NCBI GenBank assembly: GCA_965226235.1
Contig: OZ245335.1
Coordinates: 1,736,001-1,800,000 of the forward strand
Direction of reading: 5' to 3'
DNA from: CAYFZO01 sp965226235
GTDB lineage: Bacteria; Pseudomonadota; Gammaproteobacteria; Poriferisulfidales; Oxydemutatoraceae
DNA: 64,000 nt
The notes under the pieces were generated by a model. It was not told the DNA's origin. It made no database searches and worked only from the letters and a program-made list of their open reading frames with translations. Numbering within the stretch: position 1 is the stretch's first letter; every line of letters starts with the position of its first letter. Shown here piece by piece: positions 38,630 through 50,600 of the stretch. Made by a program: the position numbers and the translations under genes.

Positions 38630-41600
38630 ATGCGGACAGGACAGACGGATTTCCAGTTGGCGGGCGCAGGTGGCACTGTTCGTCGGGTTCGAGGTCGGCG
38701 TGTTATTGCGGGAAGAAGGCCGGGTGCGGTTGTTTCAGGCTTGATGATGCTCGTTGCGCTGACGTTGTTTCCCGGTGAGGGGCGAGCGCAGGTCGAGATG
38801 TTGCCGAACGAGTTTCGGCTGGTGTTCGAGCCGCTGCAGGTCGAGATTCTGACCGGCACGACGGAGACGGTGGTTCTGTCGCTGACCAACGCGTCGCGGG
38901 TGCCGGCAGGGGATGAGGTGCTTGTGGGATTGTCTCTGGACGATGCCAGCACGGTGAGTGTGGTGTCGCCGACCGAGCTGTCGTTCGACGCCTCTGCTAC
39001 GAGCCATGAGGTTGTGCTGCACGTTGCCGCAGACACGTCGCCCGGGGCGACGGTTTTGGTCGCCTCGGTGGAGACATCTCCCGCGAGTCTGGCGGGCGCG
39101 GAGTTTGTGGACGCCGAGTTGCCAGTAGGTATCATTGACGCGCGCGAGCACTCGCGACGCTTCCAGTTGTCGCTGGTGCCGGCGGGCGGGCAGTTCATTC
39201 AGACGGCGCGCCCGAATGGGGCGATTCCAGATAATTCGAGTACGCAGTCGGTGCACAGCATCATCACCGTGGCCGAAGACATCAAGATTCGATCGCTATC
39301 AGTGCGGGTAGAGATCCGGCATCAGGGTGTCAGGGGATTGCGTGTTCTGCTGGTTTCCCCCGAGGGGGTGGAGGTGGCACTACATGACAGGACAGGCGGC
39401 ACTGCGGATAATATCTTCGAGACATACACCTCGGTGGATCATGCAGGCCTGGATGCTTTGGGCGGGGCACCCGCGCAGGGCGAGTGGGTGTTGACGGTAG
39501 GTGATTATGAGCCTACGGGTACCGGCACGCTGGAGGCGTGGAGCCTGGAGATCAACGGATCCGCGCGGGTGCTCGCGGGCGGCCGCGCGTCGCTGGTGGT
39601 TTCGCTGACGGCGGTCGAGACGCCGCTCGGATCGCCGCGGTTGCTTGTGCACGAAACGCTAACGGTGGCGCTGACGTACGACGGCGACAACGTCAGGTTC
39701 TCTCCGCCGACACTGATGTTTGGCGCATCCAGCACCATTGCCGCCGTCACGCTGAAGGCGGCGTTTAACGCGAGGCAAGGGTCACTGACGGCGGAGGTCG
39801 TGGGTGCCGTTCCGGTGAACGTCGAAGTCGAGCCGGCGGCGTTGACGCTGCCGGTCGAGATCGCGCCGCGGCGCTTCCGCCTCCAGCAACTCCGGATTGT
39901 CCAGCGCCACCACCACCTCTTGGTGGTGGAGAAGGGTGGCGCGAGGATCAAACTCGAGCATGTGGTCGCCAGCGGCAGCACCGAAGTCGTGGTGGGCATC
40001 GAAGATGCGGGTTCTCCGCTGGGGGTCAGCGTGCTGAATGTGATGAGAGAGACGTTGCAGGTTGGGTTTGTCTACATGGGCGGGGAGGGCGTAACCCTGT
40101 CGCCGCTGTCGCTCGGCGTGGGCAACACGTCCAAGGTTGGGAATGACGCCTTGCTCGCCTTGGCGACGGTAGACGCCGACGAGGGCGCGACGTCGGGGGT
40201 GCTGCAGTTGACCGGCAGCGGTCTGGTGAACGCGAATGTTGCGCCGGTGGCGCTGAGGATCGAGGTGTTGCCGAACGAGTTTCGCTTGGTGTTCGAGCCG
40301 CTGCAGATCGGGATTCTGACCGGCACGGAGGAGACGGTGGTTCTGTCGCTGACCGACGCGTCGCGCCTGCCGGCAGGGGATGAGGTGCTTGTGGGATTGC
40401 TTCTGGACGATGCCAGCACGGTGAGCGTGGTGTCGCTGACCGAGCTGTCGTTCAACGCCTCTGCTACGAGTCATGTGGTTGTGCTGCGCGCTGCTGCGAA
40501 CACGTCGCCCGGGGCGACGGTTTTGGTCGCCTCGGTAGAGACGTCTCCCGCGAGTCTGGCGGGCGCGAGGTTTGTGTCCGCCGGGTTGCCCGTGAGCATC
40601 CTCGGCGCGCATGAGCGTGAGTTCGAGTGGGTGTTCCGTTCGCCGCAGGGTGAGCGGCTGTCTGCCGCGGTGGTGGTTGCAGGTGCATCGACGCAGTTGC
40701 TGGTCTCCCTGGAAGGCGTTGCCGGAGAGCGGCTGTTCGAAGGCGAGCAGGTGCTCGTAGCGCTGGATCTTGTGAAGCGCGGGGCATCAATCCTGACCCC
40801 GGCTGCTGTTGTGTCTCTTTTGTTGCCGGAGCAGGTATTGATTTACCGAGGCGTGCCGCAAGAGATGATTTTTTTGGCCGCGCTCCCTGGCGCGGCTCGG
40901 GGCGTCACCGACGAGTTGCAGGTGTTGCTCACAATTGTCCTCCTGAGACAGCTGACGCTGACGCAGACGGCGGCGCCGGAATTGGCGGACAGCGTGACGA
41001 TCTCTCTGTGGGCGGCACTGCCGCTGCGGGTAGTGCACGAGTTGGTGTTGTCCTTTACTGCATCGGGAGACACGGCGCTGGTGCTGGCAGGCGGCACGAC
41101 CGCAGTGGAGGTGTCGCTTGTGAATCCACAGTTGCTGATGGGCGAAGACGAAGCGGTGGAAGTTTCGTTCACGACAGAGGTAGTGACGATCGTCGGCGAG
41201 GGTGATCCCGGGTTGAGGTTGACGCGGGCCATGCCAGGTATGAGCGTGATCATCGGAGCGGCGTACGACGTTCCGTTGACGCTGGGGAAGGTGATTGCGT
41301 CGGGCAGGGTGCTGTCGGGCGATGTCCTGGCTGCGGACACGCGGGTAGTTTCGACCGCTCTTGCGGTGGAGATCATCCCGCGGCCGTACAGGCTGGCGTT
41401 TGATGTAGCGACAGTATCGGTGGTCGCAGGCGGTGCGGCGCAGGTAGGTCTGACGCTGACGGGAGATACGGAACTCATAGGGGAGAATGAGACGTTTGCG
41501 GTGGAGTTTTCATATGACCTGGATGGCGGTGTGGAGGTTGTGGCGTTGGAGCCGATGGAGTTCTCTGCGGGCACGACCACGGCTACGGTGACGCTGGAAG

Positions 41601-44600
41601 CGGCGACGACCGCGACGAGAGGCACGCTGACGGCATCGGTGGTCGGTGCAGAAGGCGCGACGGTCGCACCGGCGACGCTGCCGGTGGAGATCGTCCCGCG
41701 GCAATTCAGGTTGTCGCTGTCGCCGGGCGATCCCGATCCGCCAGGGCAGTTCAGCATGACGAGGCGCCTGGGTGGTGGAGGTGGAACTTCCGATATACAC
41801 GATACGATCAATGTGGGCGAGGATATCGAGGTCTGGTCGTTGGCGGTGCGGTTCAGGATCAGCGGCGATCTGTCGCCCCGGCTCCGGTCGGTTACGTTGA
41901 CGTTGCGTCCTCCCGAGGGAGAGGCGGTGTTGCTGTACGGGGAGACGCGCAGCTTTGCTGACGTTATCGCCGATCCAACGAGGCCTATCGACCTGGCGTA
42001 TACCTCGGCGGACCATACGGGTCTGGCCGCGTTGACCGGCGAGAGTGCGCAGGGCAGTTGGGTGCTGATCGTTACACATGCGGCGGAGCTCCCGCTACCC
42101 ATCACGCTGGAGGTGTGGAGTCTGGAGATCAATCCCGTCGCGACGGTGCTGGCGGGCGGTAGCGCGGCGGTGAGGGTTTCGCTGGCGGCGGTCGAGACCC
42201 CGCTCGGCGTGCCGCGGCTGGTTATGGGCGAGACGCTGGCGGTGGAACTGGCGTATAGCGGCACCGACGCCGCCGGCGTTTCGCTGTCTGCTGGGTCGAT
42301 GGTGATGTTCGACGCGGAGAGCACCGCCGCCGACGTGACGCTGACGGCGGCGTTCAACGCGACACCGGGGACACTGACGGCGGTGTTCGCCGGCGCCGTT
42401 CCGGTCAACGCCGATGTTGAGCCGGCGTCGCTTCCGGTCGAGATCGCGCCGCGGCGCTTCCGGCTGTCGCTGTCGGGCGCACAGGCGGACCTCGCGCGGC
42501 GCATCACAAGGGAGGTGCGACCCCATGCGTTGATTCCGCAGCTACCGGATCCCGGGCCGTTGGTCAGTACCATCACCGTGGTGGAGGACATCGCAGTCGA
42601 ATCGTTGGTGGTCGGGGTCGAGATTCGCCACCCGGGCAGGGGCGAGCTGGGGGTTGTGCTGACACCGCCCGGGGGAACGGCGGTGACACTGCACATGAAT
42701 GATGATGCAGACTTGGAGCCCGATCTCGTCCGGGCGTATACCTCGGTGGGCGAGGCGGGTCTGGCGGGCTTGGTCGGGAGCAGCACGCAGGGCGACTGGA
42801 CGTTGGAGGTGAGCGATTTTATGTTCGGCGAGAACACCGGTACGCTGGAGTCGTGGTATCTGGAGATCAACACTGGCGTACAGGTGATCGCGGGGGGGAA
42901 CGTACCGGTTGTCGTCACCTTGTCGGGGCTCGACACGCCGTTCGGGGTGTCGCGGCTGTTTGCGGACGAGACGCTGGTGGTGGAGCGGGAGGATGATCCT
43001 GGCGTGAGCGGCGTGACTCTGTCTCCGGTGATGTTCCAGACAGCGGATAGCACGTCCGTCGTCGAGGTCGCCTTGATGCTGACCGCGGCGCCGGGCGCGA
43101 CGTCGGGGGCGGTGGCGTTGAGCGGCAGTGGCCTGGAGAACGCGGTGGTGGCGCCGGCGGTGCTGCCGGTGGAGATCGTCCCGCGGGCGTTCACGTTGGC
43201 GTTTGACGCAACGACGGTGTCGGTTGTCGCGGGCGCCACGACGCAGGTGATGCTGACGCTGACAGGCGATACGGAGCTTATTGGGGAGGATGAGGCGTTC
43301 GGGGTGACGTTTTCGTATGCGCCGGATGATCCGGATGGCGGCGATGTGCGGTTTGTGGGGTTGGAGTCGGCGATGTTCATCCGAGGCAACACCGAGGCTG
43401 TGGTGACGCTGGAAGCGGCGACGACCGCGACGAGAGGCACGCTGACGGCATCGGTGGTCGGTGCGGAAGGCGCGACGGTCGCACCGGCGGTGCTGCCGGT
43501 CGAGATCGCACTGCGGCGCTTCCGCTTGGTGGTGGAGAAGGGTGGCGCGAGGATCGATTTCGAGCACGTGGTCGCCAGCGGCAGCACCGAAGTCGTGGTG
43601 GGCATCGAAGATGCGGGTTCTCCGCTGGGGGTCAGCGTGCTGGATGCGAGCGAGACGTTGCAGGTTGATTTTGTCTACACGGGTGGCGAGGGCGTAACCC
43701 TGTCGCCGCTGTCGCTCGGCGTGGGCAACACGTCCATGGTTGGGAATGACGCCTTGCTCGCCTTGGCGACGGTAGACGCCGGCGAGGGCGCGACATCGGG
43801 GGTGCTGCAGTTGACCGGCAGCGATCTGGTGAACGCGGATGTTGCGCCGGTGGCGTTGAGGATTGAGGTGTTGCCGAATGAGTTTCGGCTGGTGTTCGAG
43901 CCGCTGCAGATCGGGATTCTGACCGGCACGGCGGAGACGGTGGTTCTGTCGCTGACCAACGCGTCGCACCTGCCGACAGGGGATGAGGTGCTTGTGGGAT
44001 TATCTCTGGATGATGCCAGCACGGTGAGCGTGGTGCCGCCGACCGCGCTGTCGTTCAACGCCTCTGCTACGAGTCATGAGGTTGTGCTGCGCGCTGCTGC
44101 GAACATGTCGCCCGGGGCGACGGTTTTGGTCGCCTCGGTGGAGATGTCTCCCGCGAGTCTGGCGGGCGCGAGGTTTGTGTCCGCCGGGTTGCCCGTGAGC
44201 ATCGTCGGCGCGCGTGAGTTCGAGTGGGTGTTCCGTTCGCCGCAGGGTGAGCGGCTGTCTGCCGCGGTGGTGGTTGCAGGTGCATCGACGCAGTTGCTGG
44301 TCTCCCTGGAAGGCGTTGCCGGAGAGCGGCTGTTCGACGGCGAGCAGGTGTTCGTAGCGCTGACTCTTGTCCCGGGTGCTGTTATGTCTCTTTTTTCGCC
44401 GGGGGATGTATTTATCTCCCGCGGCATGCCGAGGGAGATTTTTTTGGCCGCGCTCCCTGGCGCGGCTCGGGGCGTCACCGACGAGTTGCAGGTACAGCTG
44501 ACGCATACGGTGCCGCTGGTGCTGGCATTGGTGGACAGCGTGACGATCCCTCTGTCGGCGGCACTGCCGCTGCGGGTAGTGCACGAGTTGGTGTTGTCCT

Positions 44601-47600
44601 TTACTGCATCGGGAGACACGGTGCTGGTGCTGGCGGGCGGCACGACCGCAGTGGATGTGTCGCTTGTGAATCCACAGTTGCTGATGGGCGAGGACGAAGC
44701 GGTGGAAGTTTCGTTCACGACAGAGGTAGTGACGATCGTCGGCGGGGGTGATCCCAGGTTGAGGTTGACGCGGGCCATGCCAGGTATGAGCGTGATCATC
44801 GGAGCGGCGTACGACGTTCCGTTGACGCTGGGGAAGGTGATTGCGTCGGGCAGGGTGCTGTCGGGCGATGTCCTGGCTGCGGACACGCGGGTAGTTTCGA
44901 CCGCTCCTCTTGCGGTGGAGATCGTCCCGCGGCAATTCAGGCTGTCGCTGTCGCCGGGCGATCCCGATCCGCCAGGGCAGTTCAGCATGACGAGGCGCCT
45001 GGGTGGTGGAGGTGGAACTTCCGATATACACGATACGATCAATGTGGGCGAGGATATCGAGGTCTGGTCGTTGGCGGTGCGGTTCAGGATCAGCGGCGAT
45101 CTGTCGCCCCGGCTCCGGTCGGTTACGTTGACGTTGCGTCCTCCCGAGGGAGAGGCGGTGTTGCTGTACGGGGAGACGCGCAGCTTTGCTGACGTTATCG
45201 CCGATCCAACGAGGCCTATCGACCTGGCGTATACCTCGGCGGACCATCCGGGTCTGGCCGCGTTGACCGGCGAGAGTGCGCAGGGCAGTTGGGTGCTGAT
45301 CGTTACACATGCGGAGCTCCCGCTACCCATCACGCTGGAGGTGTGGAGTCTGGAGATCAATTCCGTCGCGACGGTGCTGGCGGGCGGTAGCGCGGCGGTG
45401 AGGGTTTCGCTGGCGGCGGTCGAGACCCCGCTCGGCGTGCCGCGGCTGGTTATGGGCGAGACGCTGGCGGTGGAACTGGCGTATAGCGGCACCGACGCCG
45501 CCGGCGTTTCGCTGTCTGCTGGGTCGATGGTGATGTTCGACGCGGAGAGCACCGCCGCCGACGTGACGCTGACGGCGGCGTTCAGCGCGACACCGGGGAC
45601 ACTGACGGCGGTGTTCGCCGGCGCCGTTCCGGTCAACGCCGATGTTGAGCCGGCGTCGTTTCCGGTCGAGATCGCGCCGCGGCGCTTCCGGCTGTCGCTG
45701 TCGGGCGCACAGGCGGACCTCGCGCGGCGCATCACAAAGGAGGTGCGACCGCATGCGTTGATTCCGCAGCTACCGGATCCAGGGCCGTTGGTCAGCACCA
45801 TCACCGTGGTGGTGGAGGACATCGCAGTCGAATCGTTGGTGGTCGGGGTCGAGATTCGCCACCCGGGCAGGGGCGAGCTGGGGGTTGTGCTGACACCGCC
45901 CGGGGGAACGGCGGTGACACTGCACATGAATGATGATGCAGACTTGGAGCCCGATCTCGTCCGGGCGTATACCTCGGTGGGCGAGGCGGGTCTGGCGGGC
46001 TTGGTCGGGAGCAGCACGCAGGGCGACTGGACGTTGGAGGTGAGCGATTTTATGTTCGGCGAGAACACCGGTACGCTGGAGTCGTGGTATCTGGAGATCA
46101 ACACTGGCGTACAGGTGATCGCGGGGGGGAACGTACCGGTTGTCGTCACCTTGTCGGGGCTCGACACGCCGTTCGGGGTGTCGCGGCTGTTTGCGGACGA
46201 GACGCTGGTGGTGGAGCGGGAGGATGATCCCGGCGTGAGCGGCGTGACTCTGTCTCCGGTGATGTTCCAGACAGCGGATAGCACATCCGTCGTCGAGGTC
46301 GCCTCGACGCTGACCGCGGCGCCGGGCGCGACGTCGGGGGTGGTGACGTTGAGCGGCAGTGGCCTGGAGAACGCGGTGGTGGCGCCGGCGGTGCTGCCGG
46401 TGGAGATCGTCCCGCGGGCGTTCACGTTGGCGTTTGACGCAACGACGGTGTCGGTTGTCGCGGGCGCCACGACGCAGGTGATGCTGACGCTGACAGGCGA
46501 TACGGAGCTTATTGGGGAGGATGAGGCGTTCGGGGTGACGTTTTCGTATGCGCCGGATGATCCGGATGGCGGCGATGTGCGGTTTGTGGGGTTGGAGTCG
46601 GCGATGTTCACCCGAGGCAACACCGAGGCTGTGGTGACGCTGGAAGCGGCGACGACCGCGACGAGAGGCACGCTGACGGCATCGGTGGTCGGTGCGGAAG
46701 GCGCGACGGTCGCACCGGCGGTGCTGCCGGTCGAGATCGCACTGCGGCGCTTCCGCTTAGTGGTGGAGAAGGGTGGCGCGAGGATCGATTTCGAGCACGT
46801 GGTCGCCAGCGGCAGCACCGAAGTCGTGGTGGGCATCGAAGATGCGGGTTCTCCGCTGGGGGTCAGCGTGCTGGATGCGAGCGAGACGTTGCAGGTTGAT
46901 TTTGTCTACACGGGTGGCGAGGGCGTAACCCTGTCGCCGCTGTCGCTCGGCGTGGGCAACACGTCCATGGTTGGGAATGACGCCTTGCTCGCCTTGGCGA
47001 CGGTAGACGCCGGCGAGGGCGCGACATCGGGGGTGCTGCAGTTGACCGGCAGCGATCTGGTGAACGCGGATGTTGCGCCGGTGGCGTTGAGGATCGAGGT
47101 GTTGCCGAATGAGTTTCGGCTGGTGTTCGAGCCGCTGCAGATCGGGATTCTGACCGGCACGGCGGAGACGGTGGTTCTGTCGCTGACCAACGCGTCGCAC
47201 CTGCCGACAGGGGATGAGGTGCTTGTGGGATTATCTCTGGATGATGCCAGCACGGTGAGCGTGGTGCCGCCGACCGCGCTGTCGTTCAACGCCTCTGCTA
47301 CGAGTCATGAGGTTGTGCTGCGCGCTGCTGCGAACATGTCGCCCGGGGCGACGGTTTTGGTCGCCTCGGTGGAGATGTCTCCCGCGAGTCTGGCGGGCGC
47401 GAGGTTTGTGTCCGCCGGGTTGCCCGTGAGCATCGTCGGCGCGCGTGAGTTCGAGTGGGTGTTCCGTTCGCCGCAGGGTGAGCGGCTGTCTGCCGCGGTG
47501 GTGGTTGCAGGTGCATCGACGCAGTTGCTGGTCTCCCTGGAAGGCGTTGCCGGAGAGCGGCTGTTCGACGGCGAGCAGGTGTTCGTAGTGCTGACTCTTG

Positions 47601-50600
47601 TCCCGGGTGCTGTTATGTCTCTTTTTTCGCCGGGGGATGTATTTATCTCCCGCGGCATGCCGAGGGAGATTTTTTTGGCCGCGCTCCCTGGCGCGGCTCG
47701 GGGCGTCACCGACGAGTTGCAGGTACAGCTGACGCATACGGTGCCGCTGGTGCTGGCATTGGTGGACAGCGTGACGATCCCTCTGTCGGCGGCACTGCCG
47801 CTGCGGGTAGTGCACGAGTTGGTGTTGTCCTTTACTGCATCGGGAGACACGGTGCTGGTGCTGGCGGGCGGCACGACCGCAGTGGATGTGTCGCTTGTGA
47901 ATCCACAGTTGCTGATGGGCGAGGACGAAGCGGTGGAAGTTTCGTTCACGACAGAGGTAGTGACGATCGTCGGCGGGGGTGATCCCAGGTTGAGGTTGAC
48001 GCGGGCCATGCCAGGTATGAGCGTGATCATCGGAGCGGCGTACGACGTTCCGTTGACGCTGGGGAAGGTGATTGCGTCGGGCAGGGTGCTGTCGGGCGAT
48101 GTCCTGGCTGCGGACACGCGGGTAGTTTCGACCGCTCCTCTTGCGGTGGAGATCGTCCCGCGGCAATTCAGGCTGTCGCTGTCGGGCGCACAGGCGGACC
48201 TCGCGCGGCGCATCACAAAGGAGGTGCGACCGCATGCGTTGATTCCGCAGCTACCGGATCCAGGGCCGTTGGTCAGCACCATCACCGTGGTGGTGGAGGA
48301 CATCGCAGTCGAATCGCTGGTGGTCGGGGTTGAGATTCGCCACCCGGACCCGGGCGAGCTGGAGGTTGTGCTGACACCGCCCGGGGGAACGGCGGTGACA
48401 CTGCACATGAATGATAATGCAGACTTGGAGCCCGATCTCGTCCGGGCGTATACCTCGGTGGGCGAGGCGGGTCTGGCGGGCTTGGTCGGGAGCAGCACGC
48501 GGGGCGACTGGACGTTGGAGGTGAGCGATTTTATGTTCGACGAGAACACCGGCACGCTGGAGTCGTGGTATCTGGAGATCAACACTGGCGCGCAGGTGAT
48601 CGCGGGGGGGAACGTACCGGTTGTCGTCACCTTGTCGGGGCTCGACACGCCGTTCGGGGTGTCGCGGCTGTTTGCGGACGAGACGCTGGTGATGGAGCGG
48701 GAGGATGATCCCGGCGTGAGCGGCGTGACTCTGTCTCCGGTGATGTTCCAGACAGCGGATAGCACGTCCGTCGTCGAGGTCGCCTCGACGCTGACCGCGG
48801 CGCCGGGCGCGACATCGGGGGTGGTGACGTTGAGCGGCAGTGGCCTGGAGAACGCGGTGGTGGCGCCGGCGGTGCTGCCGGTGGAGATCGCACCGCGGCG
48901 CTTCCGCTTGGTGGTGGAGAAGGGTGGCGCGAGGATCGATTTCGAGCACATGGTCGCCAGCGGCAGCACCGAAGTCGTGGTGGGCATCGAAGATGCGGGT
49001 TCTCCGCTGGGGGTCAGCGCGCTGGATGCGAGCGAGACGTTGCAGGTTGATTTTGTCTACACGGGTGGCGAGGGCGTAACCCTGTCACCGGTGTCGCTCG
49101 GCGTGGGCAACACGTCCATGGTTGGGAATGACGCCTTGCTCGCCTTGGCGACGGTAGACGCCGACGAGGGCGCGACGTCGGGGGTGCTGCAGTTGACCGG
49201 CAGCGGTCTGGTGAACGCGGATGTTGCGCCGGTGGCGTTGAGGATCGAGATGTTGCCGAACGAGTTTCGGCTGGTGTTCGAGCCGCCGCAGGTCGAGATT
49301 CTGACCGGCACGACGGAGACGGTGGTTCTTCTGTCGCTGACCAACGCGTCGCGGGTGCCGGCAGGGGATGAGGTGCTTGTGGGATTGTCTCTGGACGATG
49401 CCAGCACGGTGAGTGTGGTGTCGCCGACCGAGCTGTCGTTCGACGCCTCTGCTACGAGCCATGAGGTTGTGCTGCATGTTGCCGCGGACACGTCGCCCGG
49501 GGCGACGGTTTTGGTCGCTTCGGTGGAGACGTCTCCCGCGAGTCTGGCGGGCGCGGAGTTTGTGGACGCCGAGTTGCCAGTAGGTATCATTGACGCGCGC
49601 GAGCACTCGGACGCGCGCGAGCACTCGCGACGCTTCCAGCTGTCGCTGGCGTCGGCGGGCGGGCAGTTCATTCAGACGGCGCGCCCGAATGAGGCGATTC
49701 CGGATAATTCGGGTATGCAGTCGGTGCACAGCATCATCACCGTGGCCGAAGACATCGAGATTCGATCGCTATCAGTGCGGGTAGAGATCCGGCATCAGGG
49801 TGTCAGGGGATTGCGCGTTCGGCTGGTTTCTCCTCAGGAGGTGGAGGTGCCGCTACATGACAGGACAGGCGGCACTGCGGATGGTCTCTTCAGGACATAC
49901 ACCTCGGTGGATCATGCAGGTCTGGCTGCTTTGGTCGGAGCGCGCGCGGATGGCCCATGGACACTGACGGTGGGTGATTACATTCGCTTAAACGACGGCA
50001 TACTGGAGGCGTGGAGCCTGGAGATCAACACATTCGTGTCGGTGCTCGCGGGCGGCAACGCATCGCTGGTGGCTTCGCTGGCGGCGGTCGAGATGTCGCG
50101 GTTGTTTGCGCACGAAACGCTGACATTGGCGCTGGTTTACGACGGCGCCAACGTCGGGTTCTCTCCGGCGACGCTGGTGTTTAGTGCATCCACTACGACC
50201 GCCGCCTTCACACTGAATGCGGCGTTTGACGCGAGGCAAGGGTCACTGACGGCAGCGGTCGCGGACGCTCCGGAGAACGTCGAGGTCGTGTCGGCGGCGC
50301 TGCCGGTGAGGATCGTGCCGCGACTCTTCCGGTTGTCGTTGTCGCCGCCGGGCGGGCAGTTCAGCCAGACGAAGCGCCCGAACGTGCTCATTGCAGATCA
50401 GATAAGGATGCAGTCGGCGCGCAGCACCATCAACGTGACCGAAGACATTGAGATTCGATCGCTGTCTGTGCGGGTAGAGATCCGGCACCAGGCCAGGGGA
50501 GACCTGCGTGTTCTGCTGGTTTCCCCCGAGGGGGTGGAGGTGGCGCTACATGACAGGACAGACGGCACTGCGGATAATATCTTCGAGACATACACCTCGG

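Noticed and set aside
40843..43605. Long antisense ORF (920 codons), with an identical-length partner at 44074-46836
   Set aside because: Antisense to a conserved P-domain/Ig-like gene. Low-complexity Ser/Thr/Ala/Pro translation arises from G/C third-position bias, and the equal lengths simply mirror the 3231-bp duplication.
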